Below are positions 26,536 to 34,797 of a DNA stretch of 64,000 nt, one piece after another. The DNA lies in contig NZ_JAENHO010000004.1 in NCBI RefSeq assembly GCF_016785085.1, positions 248,001 to 312,000 on the forward strand, read 5' to 3'. Each line of letters starts with the position of its first letter. Positions within the stretch are counted from its first letter, which is position 1. Under the pieces are notes generated by a model. The model was not told the DNA's origin. It made no database searches and saw only the letters and a list, made by a program, of their open reading frames with translations. The DNA is from Paractinoplanes lichenicola (GTDB taxonomy: Bacteria > Actinomycetota > Actinomycetes > Mycobacteriales > Micromonosporaceae). The position numbers were made by a program, and so were the translations under genes.

Positions 26536-27516
26536 TCAGGCTCCTTGAGCGGAATCGGTGGAGTGGCCGGGGAAGAGGGCGGCGTCGGGGTCCAGCTCGA
26601 CCGCGGCGTTGTTGACGGCGGTGGCGACCTCGCCGAAGCCGACCGACATGAGCCGCACCTTGCCGGGGTATTCGGTGACGTCGCCGGCTGCGAAGACGGC
26701 GGTCAGGTTGGTGCGCATGCGCTGGTCGACCACGATCGTGCGGCCGGACAGCTCCAGGCCCCAGTCGGCCAGCGGGCCCAGGTCGGAGATGAAGCCGAGC
26801 GCGGCGATCACGCTGTCCGCAGCGAGACGATCAGAAGGGCCGAGGCGGACCTCGGAGACCCAGTCGCCGCCTATGAGCTCGGAGACCTCGCAGTTGGTGC
26901 GGAACACAACCCCGGCCTGTTGGGCTTCGGTGATCGAGGCGGCGTGGGCGCGGAACCTCGCCCGCCGGTGCACGACGGTGACCGAGCGGGCCAGCGGCAC
27001 CAGCGCGTTGGCCCAGTCGATGGCGCTGTCGCCGCCGCCGACCACCACGACGTCGCGGTCGGCGTGGGCGCTCAGGTCGGGTACGAAATACGACAGCCCG
27101 CGGCCCAGGAACTCCTCGCCGGCCGGCAGCGCCCGCGGCGTGAACGTGCCGATGCCCGCGGTCAGCACGACCGCCCCGGCGTCGACGATCGTGCCGTCGG
27201 AGAGGGTCAGCTGCGGCCGCCCGGCCTCGTGCCCGATCCCCACGGCCTGCCGTTCCAGCAGGTAGCGGGTGCCGAAAGCGTCGGCCTGGGCGGCCAGCCC
27301 GTCCACGAGCCGGCGGCCGGTGACGGCGGGCAGCCCGGCCACGTCGCGCACGACCTTCTCCGGGTAGAGCGCGGCGATCTGACCGCCGACCTGGGGCAGC
27401 GCGTCCACCAGGACGGTGCTCAGGCCGCGGAAGCCGGCGCAGAACGCGCCGTAGAGGCCGGTCGGGCCGGCCCCGACGATGACCAGATCCGTGTGGATCG
27501 TCGTGGTGGGTTCCAT
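26536..27516 (-). CDS. FAD-dependent ferredoxin reductase (TrxR-like FNR)
   Basis: 326 residues with FAD motif VIVGAGPTGLYGA, NAD(P) motif VVVGGGDSAIDWA and the C-terminal FAD site VFAAGDVTEYPGK. No CxxC redox pair is present, so it is a ferredoxin-NADP reductase of the thioredoxin-reductase-like type rather than a thioredoxin reductase. Start at MEPTTTIH; residues before it are not family-like. Together with the ferredoxin it forms the electron chain for the divergent oxygenase. Confidence 0.9.
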   Translation of the reverse strand: MEPTTTIHTDLVIVGAGPTGLYGAFCAGFRGLSTVLVDALPQVGGQIAALYPEKVVRDVAGLPAVTGRRLVDGLAAQADAFGTRYLLERQAVGIGHEAGRPQLTLSDGTIVDAGAVVLTAGIGTFTPRALPAGEEFLGRGLSYFVPDLSAHADRDVVVVGGGDSAIDWANALVPLARSVTVVHRRARFRAHAASITEAQQAGVVFRTNCEVSELIGGDWVSEVRLGPSDRLAADSVIAALGFISDLGPLADWGLELSGRTIVVDQRMRTNLTAVFAAGDVTEYPGKVRLMSVGFGEVATAVNNAAVELDPDAALFPGHSTDSAQGA

Positions 27517-27559
27517 GGCCAGGACCGTAGGGAGAGCCGGCCGCCTTTTTAACAACGGC

Positions 27560-27595
27560 AGACCGCTGAGCGGACCGTGGACCGCTGAGCGGAAC
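27560..27595. promoter_or_regulatory. Paired IclR-type sites between reductase and Rieske operons
   Basis: Reading the minus strand, GGTCCGCTCAGCGGTCT (27560-27576) and GTTCCGCTCAGCGGTCC (27579-27595) match the 17-base motif seen elsewhere in the island. Their centres are 19 bases apart, about two helical turns, which suits co-operative binding of IclR dimers. The pair sits 44 bases before the reductase and 90 before the oxygenase gene. Confidence 0.72.
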
Positions 27596-27685
27596 GCGTT
27601 TCGGTGGGTGGACTCGAAGGCTGTGACCCGGCCGGGAGAGGTGATTCGCTCCACCCCATCGCAACAGCACGATGGGAGTTGGACC

Positions 27686-28948
27686 ATGGTCGCAGAAAGC
27701 ACGCCGGCCCCGCGGGCCGAACGCCCCCGGCGCCCCTCGCGTCCCTCGCGGCGTGGCCGGCTGCCCGGACGGCAGGACTGGTCGAGCTGGCCGCACTACC
27801 AGGAGGCGAAGGCCGGTTTCCGCGGCTACTGGTATCCGGTGGCGTTCTCGTCGCAGATCACGAACAAGCCGACCGGTGTCACACTGCTCGGTGAGCGGAT
27901 CATGGTGATGCGCGACAAGGGCACCGTGTACGCCCTCAAGGACCGTTGCCCGCATCGCGGCGTGCCGCTGAGCTACGGCAACCAGCAGTTCCCGGGCACG
28001 GTCAGCTGCGTCTACCACGGCTGGACGTTCGACCTCAAGACCGGTGACCTGGCCGCGGCCATCACGGACGGGCCCAACTCGCCGATCTGCGGCAAGGTCA
28101 CCCAGCCCACGTTCGAGACCGCCGAGCGGCTCGGCATGGTGTGGCTGTTCGTGGGTGACGGCGAGGACGCCCCGCCGATCGACGAGCAGCTGCCCGAGGA
28201 GCTCGTCGAGAACGCGGCCGTGGTCGGCGCCCGCATCCAGCCCCGCGAGGGCAACTGGCGGTTCGCGGCCGAGAACGGCTACGACGAGGGCCATGCCAAA
28301 TACCTGCACCGTACGGCGTTGTGGCGGCTCTTCAAGGCGATGCCGGTGCACAACGACACGCGGATCGTCAAGCGCGGCCGCTGGATCTATCGCGTGCAGG
28401 ACAAACAGTACTGGGACGCCGAGTTCCCCGGTCTCGGCAAGTGGAGCGGCAAGGCCTGGTACAAGATCGACCCGTCCAAGAAGAAGCCCGGAGCGACGGC
28501 GAACCGCAACATCGGCAACACCGGCGGCGCGGCCAAGGTCAACGAGGTCATCGCGGCCCAGGAGTTCCCGGGCTTCGCCTCGATCTCGATGCCGGGCGTG
28601 CTGCGCATCGCGTACCCGGGCTTCATCCACTACGAGTTCTATGTGCCGGTCGACGCCGACAACCACCTGTACGTCGGTGTCATGGTCAACTTTGCCAAGG
28701 GCGCGGCCACGCTGCCGTTCTACGCGAAATACCTGGGCGCGATCCGCTGGCTGTTCCACGGCGAGTTCTCCGGCCAGGACAAGTGGATGGTCGAGGTCAC
28801 CGACGCCCCGCCGGAGCGCCTCTACCGCCCCGACGAGTCGCTGCTGCAGTGGCGCAAGCTGGCCGAGGACGTCACCGAGGAGCGCGTCGACCGGCTCAAG
28901 GAGCAGGGCATCACGGCCGAGGACGGCAAGCCGGAGGTGACCCGCTGA
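27686..28948 (+). CDS. Rieske non-heme iron oxygenase, CarAa-like
   Basis: 420 residues. The Rieske cluster ligands are C88-x-H90 and C108-x2-H111 (CPHRGVPLS, CVYHGW). The mononuclear iron motif is D200-x2-H203-x4-H208 in ENGYDEGHAKYLHR. The blocks WPHYQEAKAGFRGYWYPVAF and LGERIMVMRDKGTVYALKDR resemble the carbazole 1,9a-dioxygenase terminal component. A Pro/Arg-rich 30-residue N-terminal extension is unusual. It should add O2 to an aromatic ring or remove a methyl group. GGGAG precedes the ATG by seven bases. First gene of a seven-gene operon. Confidence 0.92.
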   Translation: MVAESTPAPRAERPRRPSRPSRRGRLPGRQDWSSWPHYQEAKAGFRGYWYPVAFSSQITNKPTGVTLLGERIMVMRDKGTVYALKDRCPHRGVPLSYGNQQFPGTVSCVYHGWTFDLKTGDLAAAITDGPNSPICGKVTQPTFETAERLGMVWLFVGDGEDAPPIDEQLPEELVENAAVVGARIQPREGNWRFAAENGYDEGHAKYLHRTALWRLFKAMPVHNDTRIVKRGRWIYRVQDKQYWDAEFPGLGKWSGKAWYKIDPSKKKPGATANRNIGNTGGAAKVNEVIAAQEFPGFASISMPGVLRIAYPGFIHYEFYVPVDADNHLYVGVMVNFAKGAATLPFYAKYLGAIRWLFHGEFSGQDKWMVEVTDAPPERLYRPDESLLQWRKLAEDVTEERVDRLKEQGITAEDGKPEVTR

Positions 28949-29916
28949 TGGGCGGGATCGTGCTCGGCGTCGCGGCCTCGCACTCGACGCTGATGAACAC
29001 CCACTGGGACAAGGTGGCCGGCATCGACCGGGCCGAGCGGTTCCGCCACGCCCTCAGCGAGGCCCGCGACGCGATCGCCGAGGCCCGGCCGGACAACGTC
29101 GTCATCATCGGCTCCAACCACTTCCGCGGCTTCTGGCTCGACCTCATCCCGTCGTTCACGCTCGGCGTCGACGAGGTGATCGCGGCCGGCGACGGCGGCA
29201 CCCCCAAAGGCCCGCAGAAGTCGGATCCCTCGTACGCCCAGGCCCTTGCGGAGCAGCTGGTCGAGCGGGGGACCGAGGTCGCGATCAGCGCCAAGATGAC
29301 GATCGACCACGGCCAGAGCCACGCCGTGCAATACCTGCTGCGCGACATCGACGTGCCGGTCACCCCCCTCGTCATCAACGTCTTCGCCACCCCGCTGCCG
29401 ACCGTCAAGCGCTGCGTCGAGCTGGGTGGCAACCTCGCTCGCGCCTTGGCCCAGACCGACCGCCGTACGGTCGTCATCGCGAGCGGCGGGCTGAGCCACC
29501 AGCTGCCGTGGCCCAGCCGCTGGCAGGACCCGGACGGCGACGACGAGGAGTTCCTGGTCGAGGCATGGCGCAACGGCCGCGGCGAGTGGGAGAAGTACGA
29601 CAAGCGCCGCCGCGAGATCATCGTCGGCGCCCGGCCCACCCTGTTCCCCGAGTTCGACGAGGCCTTCCTCGGCCGCCTCGACAAGGGCGAGCTGGGCTAC
29701 TACGCGGATTACACGACCGCGCGGATCGGCGAGGAGGCCGGCAACGGCGGCCAGGAGATCCGCACGTGGCTCACGATGGCGTCCGCGCTCGGCTTCGCGC
29801 CGGGCAAGACCCTCGCCTACAGCCCGATGCCCGAGTGGCTGACCGGCATGGGCGTCGGAGTGATCCGCCCCGACAGCGAGGCCGCCGGAGGGTCCGGCGC
29901 GGAGCGTGGCCGGTGA
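28948..29916 (+). CDS. LigB-type (type III) extradiol ring-cleavage dioxygenase
   Basis: 322 residues of the protocatechuate 4,5-dioxygenase beta-subunit superfamily. Iron ligands appear as H12 (AASHSTLM) and H58 (IGSNHFRGF), with DHGQSH and SGGLSHQLPWP further on. It cleaves a catechol-type ring next to the hydroxyls. No small LigA-like alpha subunit gene lies nearby, so it probably works alone like MhpB. The ATG shares a base with the Rieske gene's stop (TGATG). Confidence 0.9.
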   Translation: MGGIVLGVAASHSTLMNTHWDKVAGIDRAERFRHALSEARDAIAEARPDNVVIIGSNHFRGFWLDLIPSFTLGVDEVIAAGDGGTPKGPQKSDPSYAQALAEQLVERGTEVAISAKMTIDHGQSHAVQYLLRDIDVPVTPLVINVFATPLPTVKRCVELGGNLARALAQTDRRTVVIASGGLSHQLPWPSRWQDPDGDDEEFLVEAWRNGRGEWEKYDKRRREIIVGARPTLFPEFDEAFLGRLDKGELGYYADYTTARIGEEAGNGGQEIRTWLTMASALGFAPGKTLAYSPMPEWLTGMGVGVIRPDSEAAGGSGAERGR

Positions 29917-31163
29917 GCGAGCTGCTCGCCGAGGTGCTGCGCCGCATCACGCCCGAGCGGCTGCGGGCGGCGGCGGTGGCGGTCACCTCGATCCCCAGCC
30001 CGACGGGCCGCGAGGCCCCGCTGGCCGAGTGGCTCGCCGCCCAGATGTCGGAAATGTCAGGGCAAGTCCAGCGCATCGACGACGATCAAGCCAACGCCGT
30101 GGGGCGCGTGCGAAGCACAAGGACCGGCCGCGACCTCATGCTTTACGCCCCGATCGACACGCTGACGACGGGCGACGTCGCCGAGGACGTGCCGTGGATC
30201 GGGCCCGAGCTGCGACCGGACATGCGGCCGGAGGCGACGGTCGACGGTGATTACGTACAGGGCCTCGGCGCCGGCAACCCCAAGGGTCACGCGGCGTGCG
30301 TCCTGGTCGTCGGTCAGGCGTACGCGGAAGCGGTTTCGTCTTCGCACGCCGAGCCCAAGGGTGATCTGGTGCTGGCCTTCGGTGCCGGGGGCATGCCGAC
30401 CAACGCGATCGGCGGCGACAGGGCGAACACCGGTCACGGAGTCGGGGCGTCGTTCCTGCTCGAGCGCGGCTGGTACACGGATCACGCGATCATCGCCAAA
30501 CCCGGTGACTTCGTGGCCCACGACGAGGTCGGGCTCTGCTGGTTCGAGCTGACGGTCAAAGGCATTCACACGTACGCCGGAAGCCGCCACCGTCTCCCGT
30601 ACGGGAACCCGATCGTCACCGCCGCCGAGGTGATCACGCGCCTGGAACGCTGGCTGGAGGACTTCCCGGCCCGGCATCGCACCGCGACCGCCGCGCCGCA
30701 GGGCATCATCGGCTCGATCGCCGGCGGCTGGGAGCGGATGCTGGCGGTGACCCCGGCCGCGGTGCGGATCCGCCTCGACATCCGGCTCGCCCCGGGGATG
30801 ACCCCGCTGGGCGTGCGCCGGGAGCTCGAAGCGCTGCTGGGCACGGACGCGGACTGCGAGCTGGTCGCCCACATCCCGCCCACCACAACGGATCCGGGCA
30901 ACTGGGTGATCACCGAGACGATCCGCGCATGGGAGGCGGCGTCCGGCCGTGAGCACACGCCGATTCCCGACAACAGCGGCGCCACCGACGCGAACATCCT
31001 GCGCGCCCGCGGCATCCCCACCGCGCGGGTCGGCATGCCGAAGGCACCCCTGCCCGGCATCGACTTCGCGCTCGGCATGAACACCGTCCAGGTGACCGAG
31101 ATGCGGCGGCTCAGCGAGGTGCTGGCCCGCGTCGCGGTCGCGAACTCCGAGGAGGAACGATGA
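29913..31163 (+). CDS. M20-family protein with non-canonical metal site
   Basis: 416 residues with M20 peptidase architecture: an N-terminal catalytic-type half, a dimerisation-type insert (KGIHTYAGSRHRLPYGNP) and a C-terminal half ending DNSGATDANILRARGIPTAR. The expected zinc ligands are altered: GHxD reads YAPIDT, the bridging Asp of Dx(K)G reads GNPKG, and the EE pair reads GAGGMP. It is therefore unlikely to be an ordinary zinc aminoacylase. GTGA overlaps on the left and ATGA on the right place it firmly in the ring-cleavage operon. It could be a hydrolase or isomerase of a ring-cleavage product. Confidence 0.82.
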   Translation: MSELLAEVLRRITPERLRAAAVAVTSIPSPTGREAPLAEWLAAQMSEMSGQVQRIDDDQANAVGRVRSTRTGRDLMLYAPIDTLTTGDVAEDVPWIGPELRPDMRPEATVDGDYVQGLGAGNPKGHAACVLVVGQAYAEAVSSSHAEPKGDLVLAFGAGGMPTNAIGGDRANTGHGVGASFLLERGWYTDHAIIAKPGDFVAHDEVGLCWFELTVKGIHTYAGSRHRLPYGNPIVTAAEVITRLERWLEDFPARHRTATAAPQGIIGSIAGGWERMLAVTPAAVRIRLDIRLAPGMTPLGVRRELEALLGTDADCELVAHIPPTTTDPGNWVITETIRAWEAASGREHTPIPDNSGATDANILRARGIPTARVGMPKAPLPGIDFALGMNTVQVTEMRRLSEVLARVAVANSEEER

Positions 31164-32020
31164 GCAAGGCCCCCGACGGCAAGTACGCCGACGGCTATCA
31201 CTACCTCGACATGGGCGCCGGCCTGGACACCGTGTTCCTGCACGGCGGCGGCCCCGGCTGCACCGGCTGGAGCGACTTCGGTCCCGTGGCCGAGCTGTTC
31301 GCCGCCGACCGCCGGGTGGTGATCCCCGACATCCTGCAGTACGGCAAGTCGGAGAAGGTGCGCATCACCGGGCCGATGTGGGACTTCCACGCGGCCAGCC
31401 AGGTCAAGCTGCTCGACACGCTGGGCATCGAGCGGGCCGACTTCGTCTGCAACTCCTGGGGCGGCACGATCGCGCTCAACCTGGCCGCGAAATACCCCGA
31501 CCGCGTACGGTCCCTGGTCGTCACGGGCAGCATGCCGGTCTTCTACGGCCCCCTCGCCCCGCTGCCCGAGAACGGTCACCGCGGCCGTACGGCGCGGGAT
31601 GTCTACTACGGCGGCGAGGGCCCGACCCGCGAGAAGATGCGGCAGCTGATCACCCGCCTCGAGTGGTGGGACGGCGACCGGCTGCCCGACGAGACGCTCG
31701 ACATGCGCTACGAGCAGAGCCTCGACCCCGAGGAGCGCGCGCTCGCCGCCATGTCGGACTCGCCGCGTGGCGACTGGCAGGACCTCACCGCCGAGCTGGG
31801 CCAGGTGCAGGCGCCGACGCTGTTCATGTGGGGCCGCGAGGACGCGTTCCTGACCCCCGACTACCCGATGATGCTGGCCCGCATGGTGCCGAACGGCAAT
31901 CTGCACGTGATGGACCACGTGTCCCACCACCTGCAGGAGGAGCAGCCCGAGCGCTATCACGCCGTCGTCGCCGCCTTCCTGGCCGACTGTGCCCGCCGAG
32001 ACCTGGAGACCACCCGATGA
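31160..32020 (+). CDS. Meta-cleavage-product-type alpha/beta hydrolase (MhpC/BphD-like)
   Basis: 286 residues. Oxyanion-hole motif LHGGGPGCTGW, nucleophile Ser99 in CNSWGG, acid in WGREDAFLTPD, and His in DHVSHHLQEE. The HGGGPG signature is typical of carbon-carbon bond hydrolases that cut meta-cleavage products. Position right after the extradiol dioxygenase and M20-like genes supports that role. Overlaps both neighbours by four bases. Confidence 0.9.
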   Translation: MSKAPDGKYADGYHYLDMGAGLDTVFLHGGGPGCTGWSDFGPVAELFAADRRVVIPDILQYGKSEKVRITGPMWDFHAASQVKLLDTLGIERADFVCNSWGGTIALNLAAKYPDRVRSLVVTGSMPVFYGPLAPLPENGHRGRTARDVYYGGEGPTREKMRQLITRLEWWDGDRLPDETLDMRYEQSLDPEERALAAMSDSPRGDWQDLTAELGQVQAPTLFMWGREDAFLTPDYPMMLARMVPNGNLHVMDHVSHHLQEEQPERYHAVVAAFLADCARRDLETTR

Positions 32021-32121
32021 AGATCCTTCTGACGCTCGCCGGCGCCGCCCTGCTGGTGGTCGCCGGGCGCGAGCTCGCCAAGCGCAGCAACACCCAAGTC
32101 CACCGCATCAACCAGCCGTAG
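32017..32121 (+). CDS. 34-residue single-pass membrane peptide
   Basis: MKILLTLAGAALLVVAGREL then a basic, polar tail ending VHRINQP. It starts with ATGA overlapping the previous stop and ends eight bases before the next gene, whose GGAGAG site follows its stop. One hydrophobic segment (residues 3-16) is predicted. The tight fit within a translationally coupled operon supports it as real. Function unknown; it could anchor a pathway complex to the membrane. Confidence 0.6.
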   Translation: MKILLTLAGAALLVVAGRELAKRSNTQVHRINQP

Positions 32122-32128
32122 GAGAGCC

Positions 32129-32980
32129 ATGTCCATCTGGACCGACCTGACGCCGTTGCCGTTCTCGCTCTCGTACGTGGACGCGGGTGGGGTCGAGACG
32201 CGGACGCTGCGGGCCGGCGAGGGCGCCCCGGTGGTGTTCCTGCACGGCACGAGCGGGCACCTCGAGGCGTTCACGCGCAACATCGCGCCGCACGCCGCGC
32301 ACTACGAGGTGCACGCGATCGACATGCTGGGCCACGGCTACACCGGCAAGCCCGACCACCCGTACGAGATTCCGCTCTACGTCAAGCACCTGCTCGACTA
32401 TCTCGACGCCGTCGGGATCGAGAAGGCGCACATCGTCGGCGAGTCGCTCGGCGGCTGGGTCGGCGCCCGTACGGCCGTCGACCACCCCGACCGGATCGCC
32501 AGCCTGCAGCTGCTCTGCGCGGGCGGCACGGTGGCCAACCCCGAGGTGATGCAGCGCATCGACTCCAGCACCCGGCAGGCCGTGGCGACCGACGACGTCG
32601 AGCTGACCCGCAAGCGGCTGCGGCTGCTGATGGCCGACCCGGTCAACGCGACCGAGGAACTGGTCGACGTGCGGCACCGTATCTATCACGAGCCCGATTT
32701 CGTGGCCAACATCGACAACCTGCTCTCGCTGCAGAAGATGGAGATCCGGCAGCGCAACCTGCTGACCAAGGAGCAGATGGGCCGGATCACCCAGCCCACG
32801 CTGATCGTCTGGGGCCGCAAGAACCCGTTCGGCGACGTGCCCGAGGCGCAGGCCATGCACGAGGCCATCCCGGGCTCGCAGCTCGAGCTGTTCGAGGAGA
32901 CGGGGCACTGGCCGCAGCACGAGCAGGCCGCGCTCTACAACCCGCTCAGCCTGGAATTCCTCGCGAAGGCGGCCGCCTGA
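32129..32980 (+). CDS. Second meta-cleavage-type alpha/beta hydrolase
   Basis: 283 residues with LHGTSGHLEAF, nucleophile Ser106 in GESLGGW, acid in WGRKNPFGD and His in ETGHWPQHEQ. Similar to 2-hydroxymuconic semialdehyde hydrolases. Two different C-C hydrolase-type enzymes in one operon suggest either two successive cleavages or two substrate classes. GGAGAG precedes the ATG; the stop overlaps the next start (TGATG). Confidence 0.9.
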   Translation: MSIWTDLTPLPFSLSYVDAGGVETRTLRAGEGAPVVFLHGTSGHLEAFTRNIAPHAAHYEVHAIDMLGHGYTGKPDHPYEIPLYVKHLLDYLDAVGIEKAHIVGESLGGWVGARTAVDHPDRIASLQLLCAGGTVANPEVMQRIDSSTRQAVATDDVELTRKRLRLLMADPVNATEELVDVRHRIYHEPDFVANIDNLLSLQKMEIRQRNLLTKEQMGRITQPTLIVWGRKNPFGDVPEAQAMHEAIPGSQLELFEETGHWPQHEQAALYNPLSLEFLAKAAA

Positions 32981-33903
32981 TGCGCGCGCTGCGCTTCCAC
33001 GACTGGGGCAAGGACCCGGTCATCGAGCAGATCGAGGAGCCCGTACGGGGTGAGGGCGAGGTGCTCGTGCAGGTGCAGGCGGCCGCGCTCGCGCACCTCG
33101 ACCTGACCGTGGCGTCGGGCAATTTCGGGCTCAAGCCGCAGCTGCCCTACACCGGCGGCGTCGAGGGCAGTGGCGTGGTGCTCGAGGCCGACGACCTCGA
33201 ACCCGGCACCCAGGTGATGCTGCGTGGCGCCGGCCTCGGCCTGCTGCGCGGCGGCACGTGGCAGGAGCGGGTGAGCGTGCCCCGCAAGGCGGTCACCGTG
33301 CTCGACCCGGGCCTGCCGGCCGAGGTGGCGGCGACGTTCTTCGTGCCCACTACCACCGCCGCGGTCGTGCTGCACGACGTGGCCAAGGTGCAGGCGGGGG
33401 AGAAGGTGGCCGTGGTCGGCGCGGCCGGTGCCGTGGGCGCGAGCGTGGCCCAGCAGGCGTTGCTGGCCGGGGCCGAGGTGACCGGTCTGGTCGGCCGCCA
33501 GGACCAGCTCGACCTGGTGCCGGCGGGGGTCACCGGCGCGGTGCTGGACGACTTCCGGGGCGAGGAGTTCGACCTGCTGGTCGACACGCTCGGCGGCGAG
33601 GGCCTGATCGGCCGTACGGGCTGGGTGCGCAAGGGCGGCCGGGCGGTGGTCGTCGGTTACGTGGCCGGCACGCAGATCACCATCGACCTGCCGAGCTGGC
33701 TGCTGGCCGACGTGGCGCTGCTGCCGGTCAACATGATCCGCCACGAGCGCCGGGCCCGCGAGCTCGCGCCGTCGCTGATCGAGCGGCTCGCGTCGGGCGA
33801 GCTGGGCGTCGCGGTCGAGTCCGTCCCGCTCGAGGACGCCGTGGACGCGATCGCGCGGATGCGCTCGGGACACGTACGGGGTCGCGCGGTTCTGTCTTTC
33901 TGA
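32980..33903 (+). CDS. MDR-family quinone oxidoreductase-like protein
   Basis: 307 residues of the medium-chain dehydrogenase/reductase superfamily, zinc-free quinone oxidoreductase type. GEVLVQVQAAALAHLDL, TGGVEGSGVV and the NADPH loop VVGAAGAVGASVAQQ are present. No structural-zinc Cys cluster. It probably reduces an enone or quinone intermediate. Last gene of the Rieske operon; a hairpin and IclR-type sites follow. Confidence 0.9.
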   Translation: MRALRFHDWGKDPVIEQIEEPVRGEGEVLVQVQAAALAHLDLTVASGNFGLKPQLPYTGGVEGSGVVLEADDLEPGTQVMLRGAGLGLLRGGTWQERVSVPRKAVTVLDPGLPAEVAATFFVPTTTAAVVLHDVAKVQAGEKVAVVGAAGAVGASVAQQALLAGAEVTGLVGRQDQLDLVPAGVTGAVLDDFRGEEFDLLVDTLGGEGLIGRTGWVRKGGRAVVVGYVAGTQITIDLPSWLLADVALLPVNMIRHERRARELAPSLIERLASGELGVAVESVPLEDAVDAIARMRSGHVRGRAVLSF

Positions 33904-33910
33904 AACCTGA

Positions 33911-33946
33911 GGTCCGGTCAGCGGGACGTGTTCCGCTGGCCGGACC
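33911..33946. promoter_or_regulatory. Paired IclR-type sites forming a large inverted repeat
   Basis: GGTCCGGTCAGCGGGAC (33911-33927) and GTTCCGCTGGCCGGACC (33930-33946) are two copies of the 17-base motif with centres 19 bases apart, the same spacing as at the reductase/Rieske promoter. Together they also make a 14-base inverted repeat that could act as a terminator of the Rieske operon. They lie 41 bases before iclR1, so autoregulation is likely. Confidence 0.7.
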
Positions 33947-33987
33947 GTTTCGTTGATAAGTGTGACGGCGGAGACGAGATTCAGGTG

Positions 33988-34797
33988 ATGGAGGCCACCG
34001 CCGCAGACAGCTGCCTGTTCCAGTCCGACCCCCGTGAACCCCACCCCGCGCCCGACAGCAACAGCGTGCTGGGCAAGGTGCGCCGCATCCTCGAGGTGTT
34101 CGGCCTCGACGACGAGACTTTGAGTCTGAGCGAGTTGGCCAGGCGCACCGGCCTCGCCAAGGCGTCGGTGCACCGGCTGAGCCAGGAGCTCGTGCAGTGG
34201 GGGCTGCTGGAGCGCCGCAACGGCGAATACCGGCTCGGCATGCGGCTGTTCGAGATCGGTCAGCGCGTGCCGCGGCAGCGGATCCTGCGCGACCTGGCCC
34301 GCCCGATGATGATCGACCTGGTGCAGGCGACGCACGAGACCGCGCACCTGGCCGTGGCCAGCGGGCTCGAGGTGCTCTATCTCGAGAAGGTCTCCGGCGA
34401 GCACGCCCAGATCAGCCGGCCGTCGCGGGTCGCCGGGCGGATGCCGTTGCACTGCACGGCGACCGGCAAGGCGCTGCTCGCGTTCGGCCCGCGCACCCTG
34501 CTCGACGAGGTGATGACCGCGCCGCTGGCCCGGGTCACCCCGCGCACGACGGTGGCCCCGGGCCTGCTCGCCCAGGAGCTGCAGAAGGCCCGCGAGCAGG
34601 GCTTCGTGGCCGAGTTCGAGCAGACCCGGATCGGCTACATGAGCGTGGCCATCCCGCTCACCGGGGCGACCGGCGCCGTCGTGGCGGCCCTGTCGGTGAC
34701 CGCCCCGACGACGCGGGCCAAGGTGGACCGCTACATCGGCCTGCTCAACCTCGTCGGCCGCAGGATGACCAAGCTGCTCAGCGCGCAGGAGCTTTGA
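33988..34797 (+). CDS. IclR-family regulator 1
   Basis: 269 residues. Winged helix SLSELARRTGLAKASVHRLSQE then LVQWGLLERRNGEYRLG, followed by the IclR effector domain (HETAHLAVASGLEVLYLEKV, LHCTATGKALLAF). It is close to IclR regulator 2 of this window: the block QELVQWGLLER is identical. Start at MEATAADS; an adjoining GTG is possible. It probably binds the 17-base sites and controls the catabolic island. Its 3' end overlaps the convergent GMC gene by 20 bases. Confidence 0.92.
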   Translation: MEATAADSCLFQSDPREPHPAPDSNSVLGKVRRILEVFGLDDETLSLSELARRTGLAKASVHRLSQELVQWGLLERRNGEYRLGMRLFEIGQRVPRQRILRDLARPMMIDLVQATHETAHLAVASGLEVLYLEKVSGEHAQISRPSRVAGRMPLHCTATGKALLAFGPRTLLDEVMTAPLARVTPRTTVAPGLLAQELQKAREQGFVAEFEQTRIGYMSVAIPLTGATGAVVAALSVTAPTTRAKVDRYIGLLNLVGRRMTKLLSAQEL

